Part shown: piece by piece, positions 8,762 to 17,223 of the stretch
Layout: each line of letters opens with the position of its first letter
How positions within the stretch are numbered: position 1 is the stretch's first letter
NCBI RefSeq assembly: GCF_001766415.1
Contig: NZ_MKXO01000001.1
Coordinates: 434,001-498,000, forward strand
From: Exiguobacterium aurantiacum
GTDB taxonomy: Bacteria; Bacillota; Bacilli; Exiguobacteriales; Exiguobacteriaceae
Direction: 5' to 3'
DNA length: 64,000 nt
Translations under genes and position numbers: made by a program
The notes under the pieces: generated by a model
What the model saw: the letters and a program-made list of their open reading frames with translations, nothing else
Database searches by the model: none
What the model was told of the DNA's origin: nothing

Positions 8762-9751
8762 TTAATTCAACATGTCAACGCTTTCTCGCAATTTTAATTC
8801 GAAAGTTGTGAACGTTTTCATCGGGGTGGCTTCACCTGTCAGCAACTGGAGGATCATGTCAGCCGCACGAGAACCAGTCCGCCGATATGGAAGGTGGACC
8901 GTCGTCAGCGATGGATGCAATACTTCTGTGAAATCGTACCCACCGAAACCGCTGACCGAGATGTCGTCCGGCACTCGTTTGCCGCCGTTCGCTAACCCTT
9001 TCAAGACACCTAGCGCGATATTGTCGGTCGCACAAACGACGAGCGTCGCATCCGTCACGTCGGTCGCGAGCTGCTCACCGATCGGGATGGCGTCGTCGAT
9101 TCTGAACGTCGTCGTCATCGAACGGACGACGGCGCCAGCTTCATTGAACGCTCTCAAAAATCCGTCACGACGGGCTTGTCCTACGGCGATATCATCCTCT
9201 GCCACTCCGACATAGATGATGTCCCGGTGCCCCCACTCCATGAACTGTTGCCCGAGCGCATACGCCGACTCATAGTCCGGATAGACGAGGCTGTGCACGT
9301 CATCGTGCTGTTGACCGATCAACAGGACCGGGATTTGAATCGCTGCGATCGCCTGTAGATGCGCTTGTGTCACCGTCGTCCCGAGCCAAATGATGCCGGC
9401 CACTTTTTGTTTGGCTAAGTTATACAGTTGCTCGATCTCACGCTCGGTCTGTTGGGCAGTGTTGACGACGAGCATCTGATAGCCGTACTCGGTCAAGCGT
9501 TCGTCAATCCCCATCATCGTCCTTGAAGCCGCGTACGAATCGAGCCGTGGGACGATGACGCCGATCATTTTCGTCTGCTTCGACTTCAAACTTTGGGCGA
9601 ACTGGTTCGGTTCATATTTCGTCTCACGGATGACCCGCTCGATTTTTTCGCGGGTAGCCTTCCCGACCGATCCTCCATTTAAATAACGGGAGACAGTACT
9701 TTTGGCAACACCGGCGAGTTTAGCGATGTCGTTGATCGTCACTTGTTTCAT
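8762..9751 (-). CDS. scrR: LacI-family repressor of the sucrose operon
   Basis: A 329-residue LacI/GalR regulator. The N-terminal helix-turn-helix is NDIAKLAGVAKSTVSRYLNG (about 6-25), followed by the hinge and a periplasmic-binding-like sensor domain (about 60-325) for a sugar or sugar phosphate. It lies directly upstream of scrK in the same direction, and the interval holds two CCGG-centred palindromes suited to this family, so repression of scrKAB is the natural role. It has an AGGTTTTAAG-type ribosome site. It could still be read through into scrK if the palindromic terminator leaks. Confidence 0.9.
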   Translation of the reverse strand: MKQVTINDIAKLAGVAKSTVSRYLNGGSVGKATREKIERVIRETKYEPNQFAQSLKSKQTKMIGVIVPRLDSYAASRTMMGIDERLTEYGYQMLVVNTAQQTEREIEQLYNLAKQKVAGIIWLGTTVTQAHLQAIAAIQIPVLLIGQQHDDVHSLVYPDYESAYALGQQFMEWGHRDIIYVGVAEDDIAVGQARRDGFLRAFNEAGAVVRSMTTTFRIDDAIPIGEQLATDVTDATLVVCATDNIALGVLKGLANGGKRVPDDISVSGFGGYDFTEVLHPSLTTVHLPYRRTGSRAADMILQLLTGEATPMKTFTTFELKLRESVDMLN

Positions 9752-9768
9752 CTTAAAACCTCCATACG

Positions 9769-9796
9769 AAAAAACTGACGCGCTAGACGCCGTCAG
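9769..9796 (-). terminator. terminator of the acetyltransferase gene upstream of scrR
   Basis: On the minus strand AACTGACG pairs with CGTCAGTT across a 10-base loop, followed by TTTTTT, right after the stop of the GNAT gene. Confidence 0.8.
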
Positions 9797-9797
9797 T

Positions 9798-10274
9798 TCA
9801 GTGGTTCATCACGTATCGTTTTTTAAAGTTTAAATAATAAAGTCCGTTGCGTTTCTCGAAGCCGTTCTTTTCAAGGACGCGACGCATCGCATCTTTATGT
9901 GGACTCGTCGGCGGAATGCCGGCGCGGACGGTATGACCGTCTTTTAAATCGGATTGCTCAAGCGCGAGGCGCAATCCTTCTGTCGCATAACCTTTATCTT
10001 TATACGGGTCAAACACCATCAAATCGAGCTGATAGACGCGAGCAAGCTTGAGAAGCAGTACTTTACCGACGATTTGTCCGTCTTGAACGAGGTCGAAGTA
10101 AAAGTCCTCCCCATAACTATGTTCGTCGGCCGTGTATACATGCTCGGCCCCCATCTCGACGAAAATACCTTTTAATTCTTCGGCTGAGATGCCGTAAGAG
10201 CTTTGACCATATTTCTGAAAATGTTCATATTCGATCTCATCGATCTGGCGAATAGGTTGACGCACGATTTTCAT
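9798..10274 (-). CDS. GNAT-family N-acetyltransferase
   Basis: A 158-residue protein with a GNAT fold: an acceptor-side N-terminal half, a strand DLMVFDPYKDKGYATEGLRLAL that replaces the usual R/Q-x-x-G-x-G/A acetyl-CoA loop (here DKGYAT), and a C-terminal RRVLEKNGFEKRNGLYYL typical of the family. The acceptor is unknown. It is single, with its own terminator, and is not obviously linked to sucrose use. Confidence 0.75.
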   Translation of the reverse strand: MKIVRQPIRQIDEIEYEHFQKYGQSSYGISAEELKGIFVEMGAEHVYTADEHSYGEDFYFDLVQDGQIVGKVLLLKLARVYQLDLMVFDPYKDKGYATEGLRLALEQSDLKDGHTVRAGIPPTSPHKDAMRRVLEKNGFEKRNGLYYLNFKKRYVMNH

Positions 10275-10360
10275 CCCGTGCCCTCCTTAACAGTTATTCC
10301 AACGTCTTTCCAAACTCATTATATACGAAGCGCGTCACGAAGCGCAAAAGATAACCTAAA

Positions 10361-11224
10361 TCAGACCGGTTCGATATGAATGTGGACCGAATCGACGGCG
10401 TGGTGTTTATCGAGTTCCCGTTCGATATCGTCACAAAGCGTGTGGGCCTCGTCGACGGTCAAGGCACCGTCAACGGCGATCGTCACGTCGAGCATGACGT
10501 GGTTACCGAGATGCCGGCCTTTGATCTCCCGAACTTCTTTGACGGTATCAAAATGTTGAATCGTCTCTTCATAAGACTCGACGAGATCAGGCGGGAACCC
10601 GTCAGACAGTTGATGCGTCGCATCGAGAAAGATTTGGATGGCGGTGCGGATGATGAGTCCGGCGATGACGACCGCGAGCACTGTATCCATCCACGGCAGC
10701 TTAAAGTAAGCGAACAAGACGCCGAGCGTCGCACCGATCGAGATCAAGGCGTCGGCCAAATTGTCTTTCGCGGCCGCTTTCAGCGCGAGTGATTTGGTCT
10801 GTTTCGCCAAGTTCAAATTGTAGCGATGGACACCGTACATGACGATCGCACTAAAGAATGCGACGACGGCGGCGAGCGGGTTCGGCTCGACGTAGACACC
10901 GGCGAGCAGGTTGGCGATGCTGTTCAATAACACGAACACCCCGACCGCGACCATGATGAGCGAAGCGACGAGCGCGGCAATCGTCTCCATCTTCGCATGG
11001 CCATACTTATGTTCAGCATCCCGCGGCGTTGCCGCCACACGAATCCCGATATAGACGGCAATTGATGCGATGACGTCGGTCGTATTGTTGAAACCGTCGG
11101 CGAGCACGGCTTCCGAATTGTAAATATAGCCGAAGACGACTTTGAGGACAGATAAAATCAAATAAGTCGTGATTGATAAAATGGCTCCTTTGAGCGCTTT
11201 TGGTGGATGATTTGTCGAATGCAT
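10361..11224 (-). CDS. cation diffusion facilitator, probably Mn2+ exporter
   Basis: A 287-residue CDF transporter with six membrane spans (about 12-205) and a C-terminal cytoplasmic metal-binding domain rich in histidine. The transport-site residues align as N46-x3-D50 in span 2 (GFNNTTD) and D154-x3-D158 in span 5 (KDNLAD). Zinc CDFs usually have H or D at these places; the N-D/D-D pattern is, as I recall, that of manganese CDFs such as Bacillus MneP/MneS. Manganese efflux is therefore the best guess, with iron or cobalt as alternatives. It is transcribed alone. Confidence 0.8.
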   Translation of the reverse strand: MHSTNHPPKALKGAILSITTYLILSVLKVVFGYIYNSEAVLADGFNNTTDVIASIAVYIGIRVAATPRDAEHKYGHAKMETIAALVASLIMVAVGVFVLLNSIANLLAGVYVEPNPLAAVVAFFSAIVMYGVHRYNLNLAKQTKSLALKAAAKDNLADALISIGATLGVLFAYFKLPWMDTVLAVVIAGLIIRTAIQIFLDATHQLSDGFPPDLVESYEETIQHFDTVKEVREIKGRHLGNHVMLDVTIAVDGALTVDEAHTLCDDIERELDKHHAVDSVHIHIEPV

Positions 11225-11250
11225 CCGCCCACCTCCTTTTTAGCTAGGTT

Positions 11251-11259
11251 AGTATACCA
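11251..11259 (-). promoter_or_regulatory. extended -10 element upstream of the CDF gene
   Basis: On the minus strand TGGTATACT matches an extended -10 (TGn then TATACT), 27 bases upstream of the CDF start. No good -35 hexamer sits 17 bases further up, which fits an extended -10 promoter. No metal-responsive riboswitch could fit in the short leader. Confidence 0.4.
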
Positions 11260-11405
11260 GTTGTTCTTCGTGTGGGCATAGAGAAACAGTGTTTCCCGAA
11301 GTCAAAATAAATGGAATATATTCCCGGTAGTTTCGTCTTCCGAAAATTATGGTAAAGTAAACAAGAAGAGACCCTTGTGGTTAAACCGTAAAAGAGGTGA
11401 AACAT

Positions 11406-11717
11406 ATGTTCACAGAACGTGATGGTATTAAACTTCGTTTGGAACAAATTGACAGATTGTTATCCGATTTGAATCGTGAAGCGAAACAATTGATGGTACG
11501 CTTACGCGAACTTGATGCGAGTGGTGAGAGCCCACAAGAAGCGTCACTTAAGCCAGAAGATCGTGATACGCTCAAAACGTCGATCGATGAGACGCTCGAA
11601 GCGCTCCAAACCCGCTCGAAACGCCCGATCAACCCGAACGATGAGAAAAAGAAAGAACTCGCCTCGAACAAGGCGCTCATCGATGAGTTGTCGGATCTAC
11701 TCAGTAAGAAAAAATGA
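11406..11717 (+). CDS. small coiled-coil protein of unknown function
   Basis: A 103-residue, charged, all-helical protein: residues 7-40 (KLRLEQIDRLLSDLNREAKQ and on) carry a leucine heptad pattern, then comes a disordered acidic link and a second helix ending in SDLLSKKK. The ATG at 11406 is chosen because AAGAGGTG lies 6 bases before it; a GTG at 11397 is part of that ribosome site. No family recognised. It has its own terminator. Confidence 0.7.
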   Translation: MFTERDGIKLRLEQIDRLLSDLNREAKQLMVRLRELDASGESPQEASLKPEDRDTLKTSIDETLEALQTRSKRPINPNDEKKKELASNKALIDELSDLLSKKK

Positions 11718-11740
11718 GACGCCACCGCGTCTCATTTTTT
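11716..11740 (+). terminator. terminator after the coiled-coil gene
   Basis: GAGACGC-CACC-GCGTCTC forms a 7-bp stem that starts in the stop codon and is followed by ATTTTTT. Confidence 0.9.
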
Positions 11741-11755
11741 AAGTAAGGAGATTAA

Positions 11756-12550
11756 ATGATGTATATCGTCACAACTTGTCTACGGCCGACTGAAGCAATC
11801 ATTCATAAGGCAAACGAGCACTCATTGCTACACGATGTGCCGTTCGTCTCGCGGCGAAAGCATTCAATCGAGACGTTGATGAGCCGGCACGGTGCCGCCG
11901 TCCTCGTTTTCGATAAGCGCCGCGTTGAGTATACGCCGCTCGGCGCCAAAGAGCCGTTCTTCTTCCATCCATCAAGCTCGGTCTTCCGTGTCAAGCAACT
12001 GCTTCGTGATGGCAGCGACCCACTGATTGATGCGGCCGACCTTCAACTCGGAGACCGCGTGCTCGATTGTACACTCGGACTCGGTTCCGACAGTATCGTC
12101 ATGAGCCACGCCATCGGCCCGAGCGGTCGCGTCGTCGGCCTCGAGAGCGAATTCATCACAGCGACACTCGTCAAAGAAGGCATGTCGGTCTGGGAAGAGA
12201 AAGAGAACGCTTTGAATGAAGCGATGCGACACATCGAGGTCGTTTGGACCGACGCCCTCACTTATTTGAAAAATTGTGCGGATGACGAATTTGAGGTCGT
12301 CTATTTCGATCCGATGTTCGAAAAAACGATTTCAGAATCAGTTCATCTGAACCCGTTACGAGCGTTGGCAAACGAAGCGCAGTTGTCAGATGAACTGATT
12401 TCAGAAGCCAAACGCGTTGCGAAAAACAGAATTGTCCTAAAAGCACATTATGAGAGCCCGGCTTTCGAAAAGTATGGATTTAAGCGACTTTCACGCAAAA
12501 CTTCGAAGTTCCATTATGGATATATCGAAAAAGAGACTCGTTCGGATTAG
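11756..12550 (+). CDS. YpiP/RsmJ-like SAM-dependent methyltransferase
   Basis: A 264-residue class I methyltransferase. The SAM-binding glycine loop is LDCTLGLGSDS (about 102-112), an acidic residue ends strand 2 (VGLESE), and the catalytic motif is YFDPMF, which replaces the N-P-P-[FY] of amino-methylating enzymes and matches RsmJ-type rRNA methyltransferases. It resembles Bacillus YpiP, whose substrate I do not know to be proven; rRNA guanine N2-methylation is a reasonable inference. Two start codons lie side by side (11756 and 11759) behind AAGGAG; either gives the same protein less one Met. Confidence 0.8.
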   Translation: MMYIVTTCLRPTEAIIHKANEHSLLHDVPFVSRRKHSIETLMSRHGAAVLVFDKRRVEYTPLGAKEPFFFHPSSSVFRVKQLLRDGSDPLIDAADLQLGDRVLDCTLGLGSDSIVMSHAIGPSGRVVGLESEFITATLVKEGMSVWEEKENALNEAMRHIEVVWTDALTYLKNCADDEFEVVYFDPMFEKTISESVHLNPLRALANEAQLSDELISEAKRVAKNRIVLKAHYESPAFEKYGFKRLSRKTSKFHYGYIEKETRSD

Positions 12551-12588
12551 GTAATTTGACTTAATCGGGACGAAAGTCTCTTTTTTCT
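12529..12588 (+). terminator. terminator after the methyltransferase gene
   Basis: AAAGAGAC near the end of the coding region can pair with GTCTCTTTT, and a smaller GGGAC-GAAA-GTCTC hairpin lies inside; both end at the TTTTTT run near 12580. Confidence 0.65.
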
Positions 12589-12697
12589 TATTTTTCATAA
12601 TTATTATTTTCTGAATATTGACATTAATCAGACACAAGTTTAACGTTTACATCAAGCTCACACAATTTCCCATTATTTTTACAGGAGGTCAGTCCAA

Positions 12698-15079
12698 ATG
12701 AAAAAACGTTCCATCCGTCGTACGACGCTCGCCGTCGCGCTGACATCGGTCATGAGCGTCAGTGCGATCCCGGCCGTCGGTGCCGCTCCACTTGCCGCTT
12801 CACCGTTACCAACCGCAACAAATACTGCCCCATTCGATCACAATATCATCGATGAGGATCGTCTCGCCAAAGCGCTCGAAAAGCGTGGCGTCATCAAAAA
12901 AGGGCTTTCAACGAAAGAGCGACAGAAAGCCGTCGACGCGTATATTAAAAAGAAACAAGGTACAGCGAAAGATGCCCACGATCACAAACATGATGACAAA
13001 TTGAATGACAAAGCGGCGAAAGCGAAAGAGAAGATACATAACCAATTCGAAAAAGAATCGAAACGTCTCCTCGACAAAGCGAAAAAAGGTCAAGGCAACT
13101 ATCGAAAAGGCAAACCGAATGGCCAAATCAAAGTCGATCCGGCCAAAGCAACGGGCTATAACGGTGCGGTTCGTGAAGACAAAGTGCTCGTCCTCCTCGT
13201 CGAGTACAGCGACTTCAAGCATAACAACATTGTCCAAGATCCCGGTTATATGTATAGCGACAATTTCAGCAAAGAACACTACGAGCAGTATATGTTCGGC
13301 GATGAGTCGTTCGAACTGTTCAACGGTGAGAAAGTTCAGACGTTCAAACAGTATTATGAAGAACAGTCTGGCGGCAGCTACACGGTCGACGGTACCGTCT
13401 CTGAATGGTTGACCGTACCAGGTACGGCGAAAGACTACGGCGGTGACAACCCGGCCGGCGGGAATGACAACATCGGTCCAGGTCCCCGTCAACTCGTCAA
13501 AGACACGTTGAACGCGGCGGTCGCTTCAGGAATGGACCTCGCCGAATACGATGAGTATGACTTGTATGACCTCGACGGCGACGGCGACTTCAACGAACCG
13601 GACGGCTTGGTCGACCACTTGATGATCATTCATGCTGGTACCGGCCAAGAAGCGGGCGGCGGTGTCCTCGGTGACGACGCGGTCTGGTCACACCGTTGGG
13701 TACTGGATGGCGTATATGGTGTTGAGAACACGACGGCTGACGTCCCGTATTGGGGCGGTAAAATGGCCGCATACGATTATACAATCCAACCTGAAGATGG
13801 AGCGGTCGGCGTATTCGCCCACGAATTCGGTCATGACCTCGGTCTTCCTGACGAATATGACACGCAGTACACAGGCCAAGGCGAGCCGGTCCAATCATGG
13901 TCGATCATGAGCGGCGGCAGTTGGGCTGGTAAAGTGGCAGGAACGGAGCCGACGAGCTTCTCGCCACAAAACAAGGAATACTTCCAAAAATTGATGGGCG
14001 GCAACTGGGCCAACATCACGGAAGTCGATCTTGAAGACATCACTGAGCAAGGTTTCGTCTCGAAGCTCGATCAATCGGTGACGAAATCGAACAACCCAGG
14101 GTTGTTGAAAGTGAACCTTCCGGACAAGAAAGTGAAAGGTATTGAACCTGAGTTCGGACAGTACTACTACTACTCGACAAAAGGTGATAACTTGCACACT
14201 GAACTCGTGACACCAAGCGTCAAGCTCGGTGCTGACGGCACACTCGCCTTCGATACACGGTTCGATATCGAATATGATTACGATTACTTGTACGTCAAAG
14301 CACTGAGCGGCGGCAAAGAAGTCGTCCTTGACGTCTATGGTGACGACAACACCGGAAATGACGCCGAGTCAACAAACGGCGCGTGGGTGAACAAATCGTA
14401 CGACTTGTCACAGTTCGCCGGTCAAGACGTCCAGATCGTGTTCGAATACGTGACAGACGGCGGTCTCGCCCTTGAAGGATTCGCCCTCGACAACTTGGCG
14501 ATCACGTCAGGCGGACAGACACTTCTCGCAGATGACGCGGAAGGTGCTGAGGCGGTCACGCTCGACGGCTTCGTCAAGTCGGACGGTTATGACACGAAAC
14601 CGCACTACTACTACCTCGAATGGCGTAACCACGCAGGCGCTGACACGGGTCTCTTGAACGGCCGTGGCGTCAAGTACAACACCGGTCTCGTCGTCTGGTA
14701 TGCCGACGACTCGTTCTCGGACAACTGGGTCGGTATCCACCCGGGTGAAGGTTTCCTCGGAGTCGTCGACTCACATCCAGAGGCGATTGTCGGTAACTTG
14801 AACGGCAAAGAAACGGTTTCAGGCAGCACGCGCTACCAAATCGCGGACGCCGCGTTCAGTTTAGACAAAACGCTCGCTTGGTACCTCGATTCTCCGAGCC
14901 GCGGAATTTACGACTACAAGGCGCAATCTGGCGTGAAACAGTTCAATGACGCCAATACGTACATCAACTCGCTCATCCCGGATGCGGGCCGTAAGCTTCC
15001 ACAATACGGACTCGTCGTCGACGTCGTCGGCGAAGCGAAAGACAATTCGGCTGGAGCTGTTTGGGTCCGGACGAAGTAA
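12698..15079 (+). CDS. secreted M6 metalloprotease, immune inhibitor A type
   Basis: A 793-residue secreted zinc protease. A signal peptide (basic start, hydrophobic core, cut near GAA at about 29) leads into a lysine-rich propeptide (about 30-150). The catalytic domain has [14 protein letters not shown] with zinc ligands His375 and His379 and catalytic Glu376, and a Met-turn at WSIMSGGSW (Met404). The C-terminal half has beta-sandwich segments ([19 protein letters not shown]) that resemble the MAM/jelly-roll part of InhA. The product should degrade extracellular proteins; in Bacillus relatives it cuts antimicrobial peptides and matrix proteins. Ribosome site AGGAGGTC; a TTGACA -35-like hexamer lies at 12619-12624. 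Confidence 0.92.
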   Translation: MKKRSIRRTTLAVALTSVMSVSAIPAVGAAPLAASPLPTATNTAPFDHNIIDEDRLAKALEKRGVIKKGLSTKERQKAVDAYIKKKQGTAKDAHDHKHDDKLNDKAAKAKEKIHNQFEKESKRLLDKAKKGQGNYRKGKPNGQIKVDPAKATGYNGAVREDKVLVLLVEYSDFKHNNIVQDPGYMYSDNFSKEHYEQYMFGDESFELFNGEKVQTFKQYYEEQSGGSYTVDGTVSEWLTVPGTAKDYGGDNPAGGNDNIGPGPRQLVKDTLNAAVASGMDLAEYDEYDLYDLDGDGDFNEPDGLVDHLMIIHAGTGQEAGGGVLGDDAVWSHRWVLDGVYGVENTTADVPYWGGKMAAYDYTIQPEDGAVGVFAHEFGHDLGLPDEYDTQYTGQGEPVQSWSIMSGGSWAGKVAGTEPTSFSPQNKEYFQKLMGGNWANITEVDLEDITEQGFVSKLDQSVTKSNNPGLLKVNLPDKKVKGIEPEFGQYYYYSTKGDNLHTELVTPSVKLGADGTLAFDTRFDIEYDYDYLYVKALSGGKEVVLDVYGDDNTGNDAESTNGAWVNKSYDLSQFAGQDVQIVFEYVTDGGLALEGFALDNLAITSGGQTLLADDAEGAEAVTLDGFVKSDGYDTKPHYYYLEWRNHAGADTGLLNGRGVKYNTGLVVWYADDSFSDNWVGIHPGEGFLGVVDSHPEAIVGNLNGKETVSGSTRYQIADAAFSLDKTLAWYLDSPSRGIYDYKAQSGVKQFNDANTYINSLIPDAGRKLPQYGLVVDVVGEAKDNSAGAVWVRTK

Positions 15080-15092
15080 GCATGATTTGTTT

Positions 15093-15138
15093 GACCCTCG
15101 CCCTTCTCATCAAGAGAAGAACGGGGGTCTTATTATTC
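15093..15138 (+). terminator. terminator after the M6 protease gene
   Basis: GACCC...CTTCTC and GAGAAG...GGGTC make a long, slightly bulged hairpin with an ATCA-type loop, followed by the weak T-rich tail TTATTATT. Confidence 0.65.
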
Positions 15139-15147
15139 TAAAAAAGC

Positions 15148-15176
15148 TTGAATTTTCAATCGAGACTGTGTAACAT
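15148..15176 (+). promoter_or_regulatory. promoter of the tRNA-Thr gene
   Basis: TTGAAT (15148-15153) and TAACAT (15171-15176) are separated by exactly 17 bases; each matches four of six consensus positions. The tRNA starts 13 bases after the -10. Confidence 0.55.
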
Positions 15177-15188
15177 ACTAGTTGTAAC

Positions 15189-15259
15189 GCCTCTGTAGGT
15201 TAGTGGCAGACCTCAGCAATGGTAATGCTGCAGCACGAGTTCGATTCTCGTCGGAGGCA
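15189..15259 (+). tRNA. tRNA-Thr (anticodon GGU), no encoded CCA
   Basis: A full cloverleaf can be drawn by hand: acceptor GCCTCTG/CGGAGGC (one T-G pair), D stem GGTT/GACC with loop AGTGGCA, anticodon stem CAGCA/TGCTG with 7-base loop ATGGTAA (anticodon GGT), a 4-base variable loop, T stem ACGAG/CTCGT with loop TTCGATT, and discriminator A. It is 71 bases long and CCA is not encoded. G1-C72, C2-G71 and anticodon positions G35 U36 suit threonyl-tRNA synthetase recognition. It is flanked by a promoter and a strong terminator, so it is a single-gene unit. Its arms look unusual for a tRNA-Thr; see findings. Confidence 0.85.
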
Positions 15260-15286
15260 TCAACTGAATCCGTTTTACGGAGCGAT

Positions 15287-15324
15287 AAAAAGCACTTTCT
15301 CGAAAAATAGAGAAAGTGCTTTTT
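15287..15324 (+). terminator. terminator of the tRNA-Thr gene
   Basis: AAAAGCACTTTCTC and GAGAAAGTGCTTTT form a 14-bp stem with an 8-base loop and a T tail. The flanking A and T runs would let it work in both directions. Confidence 0.9.
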
Positions 15325-15396
15325 ATTGTATCTAATCCGATTTGATATTCCAATAAATGGTATAATGAGCAGATACATACCTAAAGGAGACTAGAT

Positions 15397-15957
15397 ATGA
15401 AACGTTTCATCACACTACTAGCTGCCGTCGCCTTGTTGGCCTCTTGTACCCAAGAGACAACGGATCGTCCGATTGACTCACCACCAAAGAATGAAAATAT
15501 CGTGATCGATGTATCTGAGACGCAACCTTTCTCCGAACCTGTCCCGACCGAAGAAGAAGTCTCGATATTTTTAGGCTATCTCGAGTCACTGAGCAGTGAT
15601 ACGCTCGGTGCGCTGCGTCAATCCGAGCAATCCATCTTCGCCTGTGGGACGTCTTGTGAAGACCGTCCGCTCGAAGAAATCTCTACTCAAATCGACAGTA
15701 ACCGTGAAGAGCTTGAATCAATCCGTGCCGATATTGATGAAATTCTTCCGGCACTTGACCACCTTGTGTCATCTGACGTATCAGGAATCGATCGTGAAGG
15801 GCTGACCAGCGTATTGAACGAACTCACATCCGTTAGTGAGGGGTTGACGCAGTTTTTAGAGGCTGACGATTGGGCTTATTGGGAAGATGCCCGTACCCGA
15901 TTGAATCACCTATCTTCGATTATGAAAGGCATCGCCATTTATCTAAGTGGTGTGTGA
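15397..15957 (+). CDS. lipoprotein of unknown function
   Basis: A 186-residue protein with a lipoprotein signal (MKRFITLLAAVALLASC, lipid anchor at Cys17), an unstructured acidic/proline linker to about residue 50, and a helical domain with many acidic residues. Two cysteines (FACGTSCED, four residues apart) could form a disulfide outside the cell. No family recognised. Ribosome site AAAGGAGA; terminator follows at 15980. Confidence 0.75.
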   Translation: MKRFITLLAAVALLASCTQETTDRPIDSPPKNENIVIDVSETQPFSEPVPTEEEVSIFLGYLESLSSDTLGALRQSEQSIFACGTSCEDRPLEEISTQIDSNREELESIRADIDEILPALDHLVSSDVSGIDREGLTSVLNELTSVSEGLTQFLEADDWAYWEDARTRLNHLSSIMKGIAIYLSGV

Positions 15958-15979
15958 CATTATATCAACTACATAGGCT

Positions 15980-16011
15980 GCTCTCATCCAAACTCGGGTG
16001 AGGGCTTTTTT
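15980..16011 (+). terminator. terminator after the lipoprotein gene
   Basis: GCTCTCATCC pairs with GGGTGAGGGC (two G-T pairs) across a 6-base loop and is followed by TTTTTT. Confidence 0.85.
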
Positions 16012-16103
16012 CTTACAGTCATGGAAACTGTCTTGACACGTCTCCGGTTCCTCTATAAACTTGAAAAGTTGAATTGAATGATTTTTCGGAAGGAGCATGA
16101 CAG

Positions 16104-16799
16104 ATGCTGAATGAATGGTTATGGATCCCTTCTGCCCTGCTCACGCTCGGTCTGCTCGTCCTCAGCTATAAACTGTTCGGACGGGTCGGACTGTACGCCT
16201 GGATCGCGATGGCCTCGGTCGTCGCCAACATCCAAGTGACGCAGCAGATTGTGATTGGTGGTTTCATCTTCACACTCGGGAACATCGTCTACGGTTCCCT
16301 TTATTTAGCGACAGACATCTTGAACGAGAAACATGGCCGTCACGCCGCCCGCAAAGGCGTCTGGCTCGGGTTCTTCATCTTGATCGTCTCGACGGTACTC
16401 ATGCAGTTCGCCTTGCTTTACGAACCGTTCGAAGAAGCGCTCTATATGCATGAGAGCTTCAAGGCGTTGTTCTCGATGCTCCCGCTCATCACGCTCGGCA
16501 GTCTCGCGGCGTACCTCGTCTCGCAACTGTTCGACGTCTTCATCTATTCGAAGATTCGGGCGAAAACGGGTGAGAAGAAACTGTGGCTCCGGACGACTGG
16601 ATCGACGGTCGTCTCACAGTTGATCGATACGCTCACGTTCTGTACAATCGCCTTTTGGGGAATGGAATGGGATATCTGGTGGAACATCTTCGTCACGACG
16701 TATGTCGCGAAGTTCATCATCGCTTGGATGGCCACGCCGTTCATGTATTATGCGAAACGGACCGAACCACAAGACGACGAGACGGAAAAAGCAGCCTAA
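16104..16799 (+). CDS. queuosine precursor transporter (YhhQ/VUT family)
   Basis: A 231-residue membrane protein with six spans, including the family marks ANIQVTQQIVIGGFIFTLGN and the ATDILNEKHGRHAARKGVW loop. These transporters take up queuosine precursors such as preQ0/preQ1 for tRNA modification. A promoter can be drawn as TTGACA (16033-16038) and TAAACT with 17 bases between. I looked for a preQ1 riboswitch in the short leader and did not find a convincing one. The ribosome site is GGAAGGAGC. No queuosine biosynthesis genes lie nearby, which fits a salvage role. Confidence 0.88.
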   Translation: MLNEWLWIPSALLTLGLLVLSYKLFGRVGLYAWIAMASVVANIQVTQQIVIGGFIFTLGNIVYGSLYLATDILNEKHGRHAARKGVWLGFFILIVSTVLMQFALLYEPFEEALYMHESFKALFSMLPLITLGSLAAYLVSQLFDVFIYSKIRAKTGEKKLWLRTTGSTVVSQLIDTLTFCTIAFWGMEWDIWWNIFVTTYVAKFIIAWMATPFMYYAKRTEPQDDETEKAA

Positions 16800-16801
16800 A
16801 T

Positions 16802-16835
16802 AAAAAACCGCAACCTCAACGGGTTGCGGTTTTTT
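16802..16835. terminator. bidirectional terminator between convergent genes
   Basis: AAAAAACCGCAACC and GGGTTGCGGTTTTTT form a 14-bp stem with a TCAAC loop, flanked by A and T runs so it works on both strands. The stop codon of the minus-strand gene lies in its loop. Confidence 0.9.
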
Positions 16836-17076
16836 CTCGAATTTGCAGACGCACCGCGTAAGGCCGCGCATCTTCGAGTGACGACGTCTCCCGACAAACA
16901 GTGAGCGCCATGTAAGCGTCGATAGCGAGCGCTTCGATGGTCTCGTCCGTCATCTCGACCTCAAGTATGGTGTAGGGCGGCAGATGTTCGAGCTTGACCC
17001 ACTGCCCGTGCAGGTTCTTCACATAGATGATTGGTTCGTCAATCGAGTAACGTCGGAGTAAATCAGACACGTTCAC
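16816..17076 (-). CDS. 86-residue protein of unknown function
   Basis: A small, mostly soluble protein (start MNVSDLLRRYSIDEPIIYVK) with mixed alpha/beta character, acidic in the middle and basic at the end. No motif recognised. The ribosome site is AAGGAGG before ATG at 17076. Its last codons (EKTATR, stop) are written inside the shared terminator hairpin. It is transcribed alone. Confidence 0.65.
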   Translation of the reverse strand: MNVSDLLRRYSIDEPIIYVKNLHGQWVKLEHLPPYTILEVEMTDETIEALAIDAYMALTVCRETSSLEDARPYAVRLQIREKTATR

Positions 17077-17223
17077 GCGATCCCCTCCTTAAACCAAACC
17101 TTTATCCTCATTATAGAAAGCGCTTACGATTCTGTAAACCGTGCTTCCCGAAAATTTGGCAGTCCAACGCTTCAAAAATGGTGGAATCGAACCGATAATC
17201 TAGAAGAGAAATGAGGTGAACCG

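Noticed and set aside
11260-11400. manganese (yybP-ykoY) riboswitch before the CDF gene
   Set aside because: The expected leader between the extended -10 and the start is under 30 bases, and no aptamer-like stems are visible.
16025-16080. preQ1 riboswitch ahead of the queuosine-precursor transporter
   Set aside because: CCTCTATAAACTT recalls the 3' end of a preQ1-I aptamer, but the matching first stem (AGAGGTTC type) is missing, and the stretch is better read as the -10 region of a TTGACA promoter.
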